From contig JAFGPY010000256.1 in the NCBI GenBank assembly GCA_016935955.1, positions 1 to 6,638 of the forward strand: a stretch of 6,638 bases of DNA, in the 5' to 3' direction. Shown here one piece after another: positions 1-6,119 of this stretch; positions within the stretch are counted from its first letter, which is position 1; every line of letters starts with the position of its first letter. The DNA comes from Planctomycetota bacterium (GTDB lineage Bacteria > Planctomycetota > Phycisphaerae > FEN-1346 > JAACEH01). The notes under the pieces were generated by a model. It did not search any database, was not told the origin of the DNA, and saw only the letters and a list, made by a program, of their open reading frames with translations. Made by a program: the position numbers and the translations under genes.

Positions 1-1
1 G

Positions 2-1477
2 TACTTCTGTCCGGTTCCCGAGGACAACATCGAGGTCATGGTGCAGTTCAAGGACCAGATGGCCGAACTCACACCGATCGTCCTCGGCGATCCGGAAGTC
101 GCCCGGGAGATCAGCGAGACGGAGAGCAGCGGCCGCGTGGACATCCTGACGCGTGAGGTCAACGGTCAGGTCTACATCTTCGCCGCCGAAATCCGCGACC
201 TGGAGACCCCGAAGGTGATCGAGGACCAGGGGACGTACACGTGGAACCTGTCGGGTGGCAACATCACCGTTCGCTTCGACGTCGAGGATTTACCCGACGG
301 GGCGACGGTCCAGGTCTACGACGAGAGCCGCAGCATCGAGGCCGAGGAAGGCTACTTCGAGGACACCTTCGGCCCGCTGGACGTGCACATCTACGTTTGG
401 AACACGACGGGCAACGAGCCGCCGGAGGCCGATGCCGGAGACGACGACCTGGTGGTCGACAGCGACGAGAACGGCTACGAGACGGTCACGCTGGACGGAT
501 CGGGGTCCTCGGATAGCGACGGGACAATTGCCAGCTACGTCTGGAAGGACGGCACGGCGACAATCTCCACCGACGAAACAGCCCAGGTGAGCCTGTCGTC
601 TAAGCGGCACGTCATCACGCTGGTCGTCACCGACGACGACGGCGCCACCGACAGCGACGTGGTGGTCATCACCGTCAACACCGCGCCTGCAGCCGATGCC
701 GGAGACAACGGTTCGGCGACCGACAGCGACGGCGACGGGTACGAGACGCTGACTCTGGACGGCAGCGACTCGGAGGACGGTGACGGGGCCATCGCGACGT
801 ACGTCTGGAGCGAGGGCGGCAGCCCGATCGCCACGGGCGAGACGGTGGACGTCGACCTGTCGGTCGGCACCCACACCATCACGCTGACGGTGACCGACAC
901 CGGCGGCGCCACCGACAGCGACGAGGTGGTCATGACGGTCGGCGCCGGCAGCAGCACCGCCGTGCAGTACCAGATCGCCGCGTCGGCCGACGACACGTAC
1001 TGCACCGAGAGTGCAAGCTCATACACGAGCACGACGATGTACTGGCCGTACACCACCACCGACCGCCGCACGTTCCTTCGCTGGCCGATCACCATTCCGG
1101 ACGGGGCGACCATTGTCGGGGCCTACGTCAAGGTCAGGTCGACCGGTTCCTCGGGGGACTGGGGCCCCTCAACCGTGCGGCTTGAGGTGGTCGACAGCGA
1201 CAGTTGCGGCAGCTTCACGACGAATCCGTACAGCTTCTCGGTGATGACCGGGTACTTGGACTGGCAGTTGCCCGGGACATGGACGAGTGGCCAGTGGTTC
1301 CGCTCGGGCAACATCGCGACGCTGGTCCAGGCGTTCATCGATCGCGGTGGGTACACGAGCGGCAACTACCTGGGCCTGCGGGCCGAGTGGGCCGCAGGGC
1401 AGTGGAAGCAGGTGTACCAGTACAACAACGCCCCGGCCGACGGGGCCATTCTGGAGGTCTATTACACGACGCCGTGA
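2..1477 (+). CDS. Secreted PKD-repeat protein with C-terminal DNRLRE-like module, 5'-partial
   Basis: The reading frame is open from the first full codon at base 2, so the start lies outside the window; 491 C-terminal residues are visible. Residues 1-132 look like the end of a catalytic region plus the small beta-sandwich that often closes glycoside-hydrolase-type enzymes (ending in FGPLDVHIYVW). Two PKD-like repeats follow (about 139-226 and 227-314). Each has the ADAG start, an acidic DSD-rich turn before GYET, a TLDGS strand, a YVW core and a terminal DD/TGGATDSD motif. Residues 321-490 form a final module (FLRWPITIPDGA, then QVYQYNNAPADGAILEVYY) resembling DNRLRE/CBM96-type domains of surface and polysaccharide-acting proteins. 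I infer an exported protein that binds or degrades polysaccharide; the enzyme class cannot be told because the catalytic part is missing. No cell-wall anchor or sorting signal is visible at the C-terminus. Confidence 0.85.
   Translation, partial: YFCPVPEDNIEVMVQFKDQMAELTPIVLGDPEVAREISETESSGRVDILTREVNGQVYIFAAEIRDLETPKVIEDQGTYTWNLSGGNITVRFDVEDLPDGATVQVYDESRSIEAEEGYFEDTFGPLDVHIYVWNTTGNEPPEADAGDDDLVVDSDENGYETVTLDGSGSSDSDGTIASYVWKDGTATISTDETAQVSLSSKRHVITLVVTDDDGATDSDVVVITVNTAPAADAGDNGSATDSDGDGYETLTLDGSDSEDGDGAIATYVWSEGGSPIATGETVDVDLSVGTHTITLTVTDTGGATDSDEVVMTVGAGSSTAVQYQIAASADDTYCTESASSYTSTTMYWPYTTTDRRTFLRWPITIPDGATIVGAYVKVRSTGSSGDWGPSTVRLEVVDSDSCGSFTTNPYSFSVMTGYLDWQLPGTWTSGQWFRSGNIATLVQAFIDRGGYTSGNYLGLRAEWAAGQWKQVYQYNNAPADGAILEVYYTTP
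416..943 (+). repeat. Tandem duplication encoding two 88-residue PKD-like domains
   Basis: Two units of 264 bp each (416-679 and 680-943) lie head to tail and encode equivalent strands: ADAGD, D-S-D-x-(D/N)-G-Y-E-T, TLDGS, I-A-(S/T)-Y-V-W and (H/T)xITL-V-TD. The DSDGDGYE-type acidic loop near the start of each unit could bind calcium; this is inferred from its D-x-D-x-D-G-like spacing. The units have diverged at the DNA level, so the duplication is not recent. Confidence 0.75.
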
Positions 1478-1502
1478 GTCTCTGGGGGTGCGTGATGGAG
1501 AA

Positions 1503-1533
1503 GGGCCGCCGGGCGCCAGTCGTTCGGCGGCCC
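1503..1533 (+). terminator. Hairpin after the PKD protein gene, possible terminator without U-tract
   Basis: Perfect 9-bp inverted repeat GGGCCGCCG (1503-1511) / CGGCGGCCC (1525-1533) with a 13-nt loop, 25 bases after the stop codon at 1475-1477. No T-run follows, so it may be a Rho-assisted terminator or a 3'-end stabilising hairpin rather than a standard intrinsic terminator. Confidence 0.45.
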
Positions 1534-1609
1534 GCATTCATGGCGGGGGCAGGGGGGCAGCCACGGGAGAGAATCCGACCGTCGCCGCGAAGCTTTCTGT
1601 CGGCCGGTA

Positions 1610-1637
1610 TTGACAAGCCGACGGGATTCGCTAGAAT
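1610..1637 (+). promoter_or_regulatory. Sigma70-type promoter of tRNA-Leu
   Basis: Consensus -35 TTGACA (1610-1615), 16-bp spacer, -10 TAGAAT (1632-1637). Predicted start of transcription is near 1644, only a few bases before the tRNA 5' end at 1650. Confidence 0.8.
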
Positions 1638-1649
1638 GCCGTTTTTGAA

Positions 1650-1738
1650 GCGCTCGTGGCGGAACTGGCAGACGCGCTAGGTTCAGGTCCTAGTCCGGAT
1701 CACACCGGGTGGAGGTTCGAATCCTCTCGAGCGCACCA
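1650..1738 (+). tRNA. tRNA-Leu (anticodon CAG)
   Basis: Full class II tRNA cloverleaf of 89 nt. The acceptor stem GCGCTCG (1650-1656) pairs with CGAGCGC (1728-1734), followed by discriminator A and an encoded CCA (1736-1738). The anticodon stem CTAGG/CCTAG encloses loop TTCAGGT with CAG at 1684-1686. The long variable arm has stem CCGG (1695-1698)/CCGG (1705-1708), as expected for leucine. The T-arm is GGAGG/CCTCT around TTCGAAT. It stands alone between its own promoter and terminator. I searched the window for a second copy of its 3' end, which would mark an integrated element, and saw none. Confidence 0.97.
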
Positions 1739-1750
1739 CTGAGAACTAAG

Positions 1751-1790
1751 GGGCGAAGCGGCTGAGCGGCCGGTTCGCCCTGTGTCTTTT
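1751..1790 (+). terminator. Intrinsic terminator after tRNA-Leu
   Basis: Stem GGGCGAA (1751-1757) / TTCGCCC (1774-1780), extended inside after a G-G mismatch by CGGC (1759-1762) / GCCG (1769-1772), then TGTGTCTTTT. It separates the tRNA transcript from the protease operon. Confidence 0.75.
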
Positions 1791-1820
1791 GCGGCGAAAC
1801 GGATAAACTCCGTAAATCCC

Positions 1821-1850
1821 TTGCTCAACGGCCCGGCCGTGTCGTACAAC
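1821..1850 (+). promoter_or_regulatory. Weak candidate promoter of the HtrA operon
   Basis: TTGCTC (1821-1826), 18-bp spacer, TACAAC (1845-1850), 33 bases before the chosen GTG start and downstream of the tRNA terminator. The match to sigma70 consensus is partial; an alternative sigma factor for envelope stress is possible but I see no clear ECF-type motif. Confidence 0.35.
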
Positions 1851-1868
1851 GGTGGGACTTTTTCGCAG

Positions 1869-1875
1869 AAAGGGG
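1869..1875 (+). promoter_or_regulatory. Ribosome-binding site deciding the GTG start at 1884
   Basis: AAAGGGG lies 8 nt before GTG 1884. The longer in-frame start at GTG 1782 would begin inside the tRNA-Leu terminator and would bury the lipoprotein signal 34 residues from the N-terminus, so 1884 is preferred. Confidence 0.65.
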
Positions 1876-1883
1876 CTGCAACT

Positions 1884-3338
1884 GTGAACCGAACGAGCGT
1901 GTTGGCTGCAACGTGTCTGGCGCTGGCGGCTGTGGGCGGCTGCGTGCCGCAAGGCATGTCGGACGATCGCATGGCTTACGTCGAAGTCGAGAACGTCATC
2001 AAGCGGGCCCGCGACATGGCCTATCCGGCCGTGGTCCGCGTCGAGGCCCACAAGACCGAGTACTTCCGCGGCCAGAAGCAGCGAATCGGCGGCTTCGGGT
2101 CGGGCGTCATCTTCGATCGCCACGGGCACGTGCTGACCAACTACCACGTGGCCGGCCGGGCCGAGGAACTCAGCTGCACGCTGTTCAACAAGGAACGCGT
2201 CAAGGCCACCCTGGTCGGGGCCGATCCGTGGACCGACCTGGCCGTCATCCAGCTCAACATGGACGAGGTCCGCGAGAAGGGCTTCCAGGTCGAGTGGGCG
2301 CCGTTCGGCGACAGCGACACGGTGGTCGAGGGCGACACGGTGGTGGCCATCGGCAGTCCGTTCGGCCTGTCACGGTCGATCAGCTTCGGCATCATCTCCT
2401 GCCACGATCGCATCCTGTCGGAGGCCATGGACCTGGGCGGCGGCCTGGAGACGGGCATGTTCAGCACGTGGCTGCAGACCGATGCCGCCATCAACCCGGG
2501 CAACTCGGGCGGGCCGCTGGTCAACCTGCGCGGCGAGGTGATCGGCATCAACACGCGCGGCGGCGGCAACGACCTGGGCTTCGCCGTGCCGATCAACGTG
2601 GCCAAGGACGTCGTTTCGCAGATCCTCGAACGCGGGAAAGTGCTGCGGAGCACGATCGGCGTTCAGTTCCAGGCCCTGCAGGACCTGGAAGGGTTCCTCG
2701 ACGTCAGCAAGACCGAGGGGGCGATCATCGCCAGTATCGAACCCGACAGTCCCGCCGAGAACGTCCTGCAGCCGCAGGACATCCTGCTGGACTTCGACGG
2801 CCATCGCGTGGCCGGCCGCTATCCGGAAGAACTCTTCGATCTGCGCCGGGCGATCGCCGGCACGCCGGTCGGCCAGGACGTGATACTGAAGATTCGCCGG
2901 GGCGGCCAGGCGATGGACATTCATCTGACCACGGCCGAACTGACGACCGTCCGCAGCGACGAGGTGAACTTCGAGAAGTGGGGCTTCGTCGGCCAGAACA
3001 TCACCAAGCGTCTGGCTACGCGGGAGAATCTGAAGGACACGCGCGGCGTCTACGTGACGGGCGTGCGTCCGGGCGAGTCGGCCTACAAGGTACGACTCGG
3101 CGAGGGCGACGTGGTGGTCCAGTGCGAGCAGACCGAGGTCGAGAGCGTCGAGCAGTTGCAGAAGGTGTACGACGAGGCGGTCAAGGAGAAGAAGCCTCGC
3201 ATCCTGATCAAGGTCCGCCGCGGCCCGACGGTCAAGGTCGAGGTGCTGAAGATCGAGTACGAGGCGGAACCTGAGAAGCCGCAGGACGAGCAGCCTGCGG
3301 CTGCGGAACAGGGCGGCGAGAAAGCCGGGCAGGAGTGA
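1884..3338 (+). CDS. HtrA/Deg-family serine protease, lipoprotein, with two PDZ domains
   Basis: A 484-residue S1C (HtrA/Deg) trypsin-like protease that degrades or processes misfolded envelope proteins. The GTG start gives a textbook lipoprotein signal: positive NR, hydrophobic core, lipobox VGGC with lipidated Cys20. The protease domain covers about 40-255. The triad is intact: His88 in TNYHV, Asp118 in DPWTDLAVI and Ser208 in NPGNSGGP; GSPFGL (157-162) and LGFAVPI (231-237) are also family-typical. PDZ1 lies at about 255-352 and PDZ2 at about 365-458, and a Glu/Gln/Pro-rich tail ends the protein. Length and order match DegP/DegQ-type proteins, but the lipid anchor is unlike soluble periplasmic DegP. 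It is first in an operon; the next gene, 81 nt downstream, is a catalytically dead paralogue. I give no symbol because degP, degQ and degS orthology cannot be decided here. Confidence 0.93.
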   Translation: MNRTSVLAATCLALAAVGGCVPQGMSDDRMAYVEVENVIKRARDMAYPAVVRVEAHKTEYFRGQKQRIGGFGSGVIFDRHGHVLTNYHVAGRAEELSCTLFNKERVKATLVGADPWTDLAVIQLNMDEVREKGFQVEWAPFGDSDTVVEGDTVVAIGSPFGLSRSISFGIISCHDRILSEAMDLGGGLETGMFSTWLQTDAAINPGNSGGPLVNLRGEVIGINTRGGGNDLGFAVPINVAKDVVSQILERGKVLRSTIGVQFQALQDLEGFLDVSKTEGAIIASIEPDSPAENVLQPQDILLDFDGHRVAGRYPEELFDLRRAIAGTPVGQDVILKIRRGGQAMDIHLTTAELTTVRSDEVNFEKWGFVGQNITKRLATRENLKDTRGVYVTGVRPGESAYKVRLGEGDVVVQCEQTEVESVEQLQKVYDEAVKEKKPRILIKVRRGPTVKVEVLKIEYEAEPEKPQDEQPAAAEQGGEKAGQE

Positions 3339-3407
3339 CGGCCGGGCGGATCGTCGAGTGTGCGGCCCGGAGGATCGCGGTCGCCATCGAGTAGACTCTT
3401 GAAGCTT

Positions 3408-3413
3408 GAGGAG
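3408..3413 (+). promoter_or_regulatory. Ribosome-binding site for the second HtrA-like gene
   Basis: GAGGAG sits 6 nt before ATG 3420. It fixes this start over the upstream in-frame start at 3360, which would place 20 non-hydrophobic residues before the signal peptide. Confidence 0.8.
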
Positions 3414-3419
3414 CACGCC

Positions 3420-4847
3420 ATGAAAAGATTGGGCATCGCAGTGGTGTCGGCATTGTGGGTCGTGACGGGGACGCTGGCGACACCGGCCGCGGCGGACTCC
3501 ACGGCCGAGAGCATTCGCGCGGTTCTCGACAAGGTGCAGCCGTCGTTGGTGATCGTCTCGTTCTATATCGAGGCCGACGACGGTCGCAAGGCCGAGGTGC
3601 GGTTGCTGGGCAGCGTCGTGGGCGAGAACAACTTGGTCATGTTCACCAGCCTGATCATCCGCGACAACGTGGCGATCAGCCAGTACAAGGACTTCCGGGT
3701 CATCATCCCGGGCGACAAGGACGGCAAGTCGTACGAGGCCGAGTACCTGGGCAAGGACGACGTGGCCCAGGTGGCGTTCATGCGCATCACGGACGCCGGC
3801 GCGCCAAAGCTGCCGGCGCTTGAGTTCGAGAGCGTCGAACTCCAGATCGGCGACCCGGTGGTCGGTTTCGGAAACCTGGGCGAGCCGGACGCCTACAAGG
3901 TGATGGCCCAGGACGCCCGGATTCAGGTCGTGATCGACAAGCCGTTTCGACTCTACCCGGTGACGGGCGGCATGGGGATTCCCGGGACGCCGGTCGTCAC
4001 GTTCGACGGCAAGGTGATGGGGCTGGTGGGCAACTACACGTTTAACCGCGGGACCAACGCCCAGCCGCAGGCAGGCCACACGCAGATCGTCTGGCCGACG
4101 GAACGGTTTATGGAGCGGATGAAGAATCCGCCGGAGGGCGGCCAGCAGGTCAAGCGTCCGTGGCTGGGCGTCGCCGGGCTGAACCCGGTGAGCGAGGACT
4201 TGGCCACGTACTACGGCCTGGGCGATCGCCGTGGTGTGGTCGTGGGCCGCATCATCGCCGGATCGCCGGCCGACAAGGCAGGCCTGAAGGTTGAAGACCT
4301 GATCCTGTCGCTGGGCGGCAATGACATCAAGGGCACCGAGGGGCAACTGGTGACGGCCTTCCAGAACGAGATTCGCGAGCGGAAGATCGGCGAAGAGGTG
4401 GACATGGAGGTCTATCGCGGCGGCAAGTCGATCACCCTGAAGGTGGTCCTGGAAGCCCAGCCGAAGACCGAAGCCGAGGCGGTGCGGTACAAGAACAAGC
4501 AGTTCGGCCTGGGGGTCCGCGAACTGGTGCTCGACGACACGCTGTCGCGCGAACTTCCGAACGACGAGAAGGGCGTGATCGTGCACTTCATCGAGCCGTC
4601 CGGATGGGCCGACGCCAGCGGACTCAACGAAGGCGACATCGTTAAGAAGGTGCAGGACCGCGAAGTGGTCGGCATCGAGGACTTCGAGAAGATCTTCAAG
4701 GAAGAGGCCGACAAGAAGCCCAAGGAGATCGTGCTGTTCGTCCTGCGCGGCGTCAAGGACAAGCAGACGCAACTGATCCGCATTGAGCCGCGGTGGGACG
4801 TCCAGGACACCGGCAACGGTGAGACGCCGGCCGAACCGCAGCCGTAG
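3420..4847 (+). CDS. HtrA-like pseudoprotease, exported, with two PDZ domains
   Basis: 475 residues with a cleavable signal peptide (MKRLGIAVVSALWVV..., AAA at 23-25, predicted cut before Asp26). The trypsin-like fold covers about 30-235 and aligns along its length with the upstream protease, but all three catalytic positions are replaced. The His site in the FTSLII segment is Ile79, the Asp site in KDDVAQVAF is Gln117, and the Ser site in GGMGIPGTPVV is Pro188. The NPGNSGGP oxyanion motif is gone, while the following DGKVMGL strand is kept. PDZ1 is at about 248-345 (GVVVGRIIAGSPADKAGL) and PDZ2 at about 362-456 (GVIVHFIEPSGWADASGL). The frame is open and codon use matches its neighbour, so this is a maintained protein and not a decaying gene. 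There is no lipobox, so it should be soluble outside the cytoplasmic membrane. I infer a regulatory, scaffolding or substrate-binding partner of the upstream protease. Two consecutive TAG codons end it. Confidence 0.9.
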   Translation: MKRLGIAVVSALWVVTGTLATPAAADSTAESIRAVLDKVQPSLVIVSFYIEADDGRKAEVRLLGSVVGENNLVMFTSLIIRDNVAISQYKDFRVIIPGDKDGKSYEAEYLGKDDVAQVAFMRITDAGAPKLPALEFESVELQIGDPVVGFGNLGEPDAYKVMAQDARIQVVIDKPFRLYPVTGGMGIPGTPVVTFDGKVMGLVGNYTFNRGTNAQPQAGHTQIVWPTERFMERMKNPPEGGQQVKRPWLGVAGLNPVSEDLATYYGLGDRRGVVVGRIIAGSPADKAGLKVEDLILSLGGNDIKGTEGQLVTAFQNEIRERKIGEEVDMEVYRGGKSITLKVVLEAQPKTEAEAVRYKNKQFGLGVRELVLDDTLSRELPNDEKGVIVHFIEPSGWADASGLNEGDIVKKVQDREVVGIEDFEKIFKEEADKKPKEIVLFVLRGVKDKQTQLIRIEPRWDVQDTGNGETPAEPQP

Positions 4848-4875
4848 TAGAGACTTTGTGCGTGCGAGTGCTATG

Positions 4876-4912
4876 ACGGGGGCGTCCCTTCGATGGGCGT
4901 CCCCGTATTTTT
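4876..4912 (+). terminator. Intrinsic terminator of the HtrA operon
   Basis: A 12-bp stem from 4876-4887 (ACGGGGGCGTCC) and 4895-4906 (GGGCGTCCCCGT) with two G-U pairs and a 7-nt loop, followed by A and T5 (4908-4912). It begins 28 nt after the first stop codon. The following 141 nt up to the tRNA-Asp promoter hold no feature I can support. Confidence 0.88.
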
Positions 4913-5053
4913 GGATTCCTCGGGACCAGAAAACATGGCAGTCGTGCCTCGCGGCTGCCGACTTTGCCCGCTTCGTTTCTAAGGGCAGGGCGCCGCCGGT
5001 TTCCTGTCCGGCCTGCAAGGCACGCCGAACTTCTGAAGCGAGAGCAAAAATGC

Positions 5054-5082
5054 TTGACAAAGATTGCCCGAGTGGGCAGAAT
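5054..5082 (+). promoter_or_regulatory. Sigma70-type promoter of tRNA-Asp
   Basis: Consensus -35 TTGACA (5054-5059), 17-bp spacer, -10 CAGAAT (5077-5082). The spacer ends in an inverted repeat GCCC-GAGT-GGGC (5066-5077) that touches the first base of the -10. Predicted transcription start near 5089 gives a leader of about 39 nt. Confidence 0.75.
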
Positions 5083-5127
5083 ACGCGTCTCTTGTCGTGG
5101 CTGACGCTGCGGCAGGGGCTGTGATGC

Positions 5128-5204
5128 GGGGCCATAGCTCAATTGGTTAGAGCGTCGGACTGTCGATCCGAAGGTTGCGGGTTCGAGTCCCGTTGGCCTC
5201 GCCA
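5128..5204 (+). tRNA. tRNA-Asp (anticodon GTC)
   Basis: 77-nt cloverleaf with encoded CCA. The acceptor GGGGCCA (5128-5134) pairs with TGGCCTC (one G-U), with discriminator G at 5201. The D-arm contains AGCTCAATTGGTTAGAGC. Anticodon stem TCGGA/TCCGA holds loop CTGTCGA with GTC at 5162-5164. The T-arm has the usual GGTTCGAGTCC. It has its own promoter and terminator, like the leucine tRNA. Confidence 0.97.
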
Positions 5205-5211
5205 GAATTCA

Positions 5212-5249
5212 AACCGCTGCAAGGTAAGACCTTGTGGCGGTTCTTTTTT
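5212..5249 (+). terminator. Intrinsic terminator after tRNA-Asp
   Basis: Two stacked perfect stems: AACCGC (5212-5217) with GCGGTT (5237-5242) and CAAGGT (5220-5225) with ACCTTG (5229-5234), loop AAG, then C and T6 (5244-5249). It starts 8 nt after the tRNA CCA. Confidence 0.92.
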
Positions 5250-5389
5250 GCGCTCAGAGAAGCCCTCCGCGGAGCCGTTGGAACAATCCTGGAACAGAAA
5301 TCATTGCGGTCATCATCAGTCAGGGCCCTCGGCCTCTTCATGCGACGCAAGCGGTCATAGCCGCACGAGGGGCGGCGTGAGACGTGTCT

Positions 5390-5422
5390 GGGGCGGTCTT
5401 GCGGGGCCGCCCCGCGTTTTTT
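5390..5422 (+). terminator. Orphan intrinsic terminator
   Basis: The compact hairpin GCGGGG (5401-5406) / CCCCGC (5410-5415) with a 3-nt loop is followed by G and T6 (5417-5422). A competing longer hairpin GGGGCGG (5390-5396) / CCGCCCC (5407-5413) overlaps it. No gene that I can support ends just upstream: the previous feature is the tRNA-Asp terminator. It may be a backup terminator or the end of an unannotated small RNA. Confidence 0.7.
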
Positions 5423-5999
5423 GGGGCTCCGGTGGCGTCACGCCTCTCCGGGTTTCCTGACGGTGATCGGAAAAACAACTCATGGGTCGGCCGGCCCCCG
5501 CAACCGGCCGTCCGGCTGCCGGAGCCGACGCAAGGGCCTCCAGCCCTCTGACCTAGGGCGGCGCCGGGGGCGGGCCGGGCGTCGGGTCTCGCGCACTCGG
5601 ACCTCCTCGGGCGGCCCCAAAGCCGTGAATATGCAGCTCGATTTCGACCGAAAACGACCGGAAACGGCCATTCTCGTGCAGCCCAAACGTGACAGGGGCG
5701 ACGGGGTCCGGAAGGCCATGGGACTTGGGGTGAGACAACGTGGCGCGGCCGTCCGGCCTGTCGCGAAATTGTTAACCGTGACTAACAAAGTTAAGGGGGG
5801 TTAACTTTCGGAGCCGCGTTTTCGGCATCGCCAGGTCGGCCGCAGCGGGGCTCGAGTGTCACAGTTAAGCATGCTGAACTCCTGGGCGCCCGGTACGGGC
5901 TTGTAGCGGCCGAAGCGGCTCGGTACACTTGGCGCGCGGGTTGGGGAAGGCAAGGCGGACGGGCAAGGCGGTCAGTCGCGCGGCGATTTCTGATCATGT
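5423..5999. other. Non-coding interval with palindromes and no supported gene
   Basis: About 580 bases with no gene I can defend. Open frames on both strands lack ribosome-binding sites and recognisable proteins. Visible structure: a 10-bp imperfect tandem repeat CGACCGAAAA / CGACCGGAAA at 5645-5664; the AGTTAA palindrome cluster at 5771-5880, listed separately; a possible promoter TTGTAG-N17-TACACT (5901-5906, 5924-5929) pointing to the 58-residue gene; and a 13-bp-period repeat GGCAAGGCGG at 5949-5958 and 5962-5971. Local composition is uneven: an AT-rich patch at 5766-5808 inside very GC-rich DNA. Confidence 0.5.
5771..5880. promoter_or_regulatory. Cluster of AGTTAA-containing palindromes, possible operator region
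   Basis: Three dyads share the AGTTAA/TTAAC core. They are GTTAAC with flanking GTTA (5771-5774)...TAAC (5783-5786); AAAGTTAA (5787-5794), six Gs, TTAACTTT (5801-5808), a perfect 8-bp inverted repeat; and AGTTAAGCATGCTGAACT (5863-5880), an 18-bp palindrome with one mismatched pair. Repeated half-sites of one core suggest binding by a dimeric regulator or a replication/partition-type protein, but no gene starts close by. Function unknown. Confidence 0.35.
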
Positions 6000-6023
6000 G
6001 TGGGTCCAGGGGACCCACCCTGC
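6000..6023 (-). repeat. REP-like palindrome A (inverted copy of D)
   Basis: On the minus strand: a GCAG foot (6023-6020), one G, stem GTGGGTCC, loop CCT, stem GGACCCAC. Its 24 bases match the element at 6293-6316 in 21 positions, in opposite orientation. The foot differs by one base from GTAG. Confidence 0.75.
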
Positions 6024-6029
6024 ATGCTC

Positions 6030-6053
6030 GGGCACGGCAGGCCGTGCCCCTAC
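6030..6053 (-). repeat. REP-like palindrome B with GTAG foot
   Basis: On the minus strand: GTAG (6053-6050), stem GGGCACGG, loop CCTG, stem CCGTGCCC, again 24 bases in total. The stem sequence differs from A and D, but the foot and dimensions are the same. A GTAG/GTRG tetranucleotide at the stem base is the recognised signature of REP elements used by RAYT transposases. Confidence 0.7.
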
Positions 6054-6068
6054 GGCTCCGCGTGGCTG

Positions 6069-6092
6069 CCCCTCGACAAACTCGGGGTCTAC
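6069..6092 (-). repeat. REP-like palindrome C with GTAG foot, imperfect stem
   Basis: On the minus strand: GTAG (6092-6089), one A, then CCCC, an 11-base partly paired loop (GAGTTTGTCGA) and GGGG, again 24 bases. The stem is weaker than in A, B and D. It ends 15 nt before the ribosome-binding site of the 58-residue gene. Confidence 0.55.
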
Positions 6093-6107
6093 GACAAGCT
6101 ATGCGTT

Positions 6108-6112
6108 AGGAG
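6108..6112 (+). promoter_or_regulatory. Ribosome-binding site of the 58-residue gene
   Basis: AGGAG with 7-nt spacing to ATG 6120, close to the ideal Shine-Dalgarno. It selects this start over the frame's upstream in-frame start at 6000, which would run through palindromes A, B and C. Confidence 0.8.
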
Positions 6113-6119
6113 AGTTCCT

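Noticed and set aside
1782..1883. 34-residue N-terminal extension of the HtrA lipoprotein
   Set aside because: It would start inside the tRNA-Leu terminator, has no ribosome-binding site and would hide the lipoprotein signal.
2370..5135. A 921-codon open frame on the minus strand across both HtrA genes
   Set aside because: It lies antisense to two well-supported genes, runs through their terminator and the tRNA-Asp promoter, and its translation is a low-complexity Arg/Leu/Asp/His mix typical of the mirror frame of GC-rich genes.
1650..5204. Genomic-island boundaries at the two tRNA genes
   Set aside because: No second copy of either tRNA 3' end and no integrase is present in the window; the genes between them look like ordinary chromosomal genes.
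5480..5788. Minus-strand frame of 102 codons
   Set aside because: TTG start without a ribosome-binding site, Arg/Pro-rich composition typical of chance frames in GC-rich DNA.
5421..5804. Plus-strand frame of 127 codons, or its internal ATG at 5631
   Set aside because: The start codon is in the T-run of a terminator, the internal ATG has no Shine-Dalgarno, and the product shows no recognisable domain.
5903..5926. A fifth GTAG-footed palindrome
   Set aside because: GTAG is present, but the stem is only GCCG-AAG-CGGC plus one wobble pair, and the same bases fit a weak -35 box; not distinguishable from chance.
5949..5974. CRISPR-like or iteron repeats from the GGCAAGGCGG copies
   Set aside because: Only two copies with a 13-bp period; far too short and too few for a CRISPR array or an origin.
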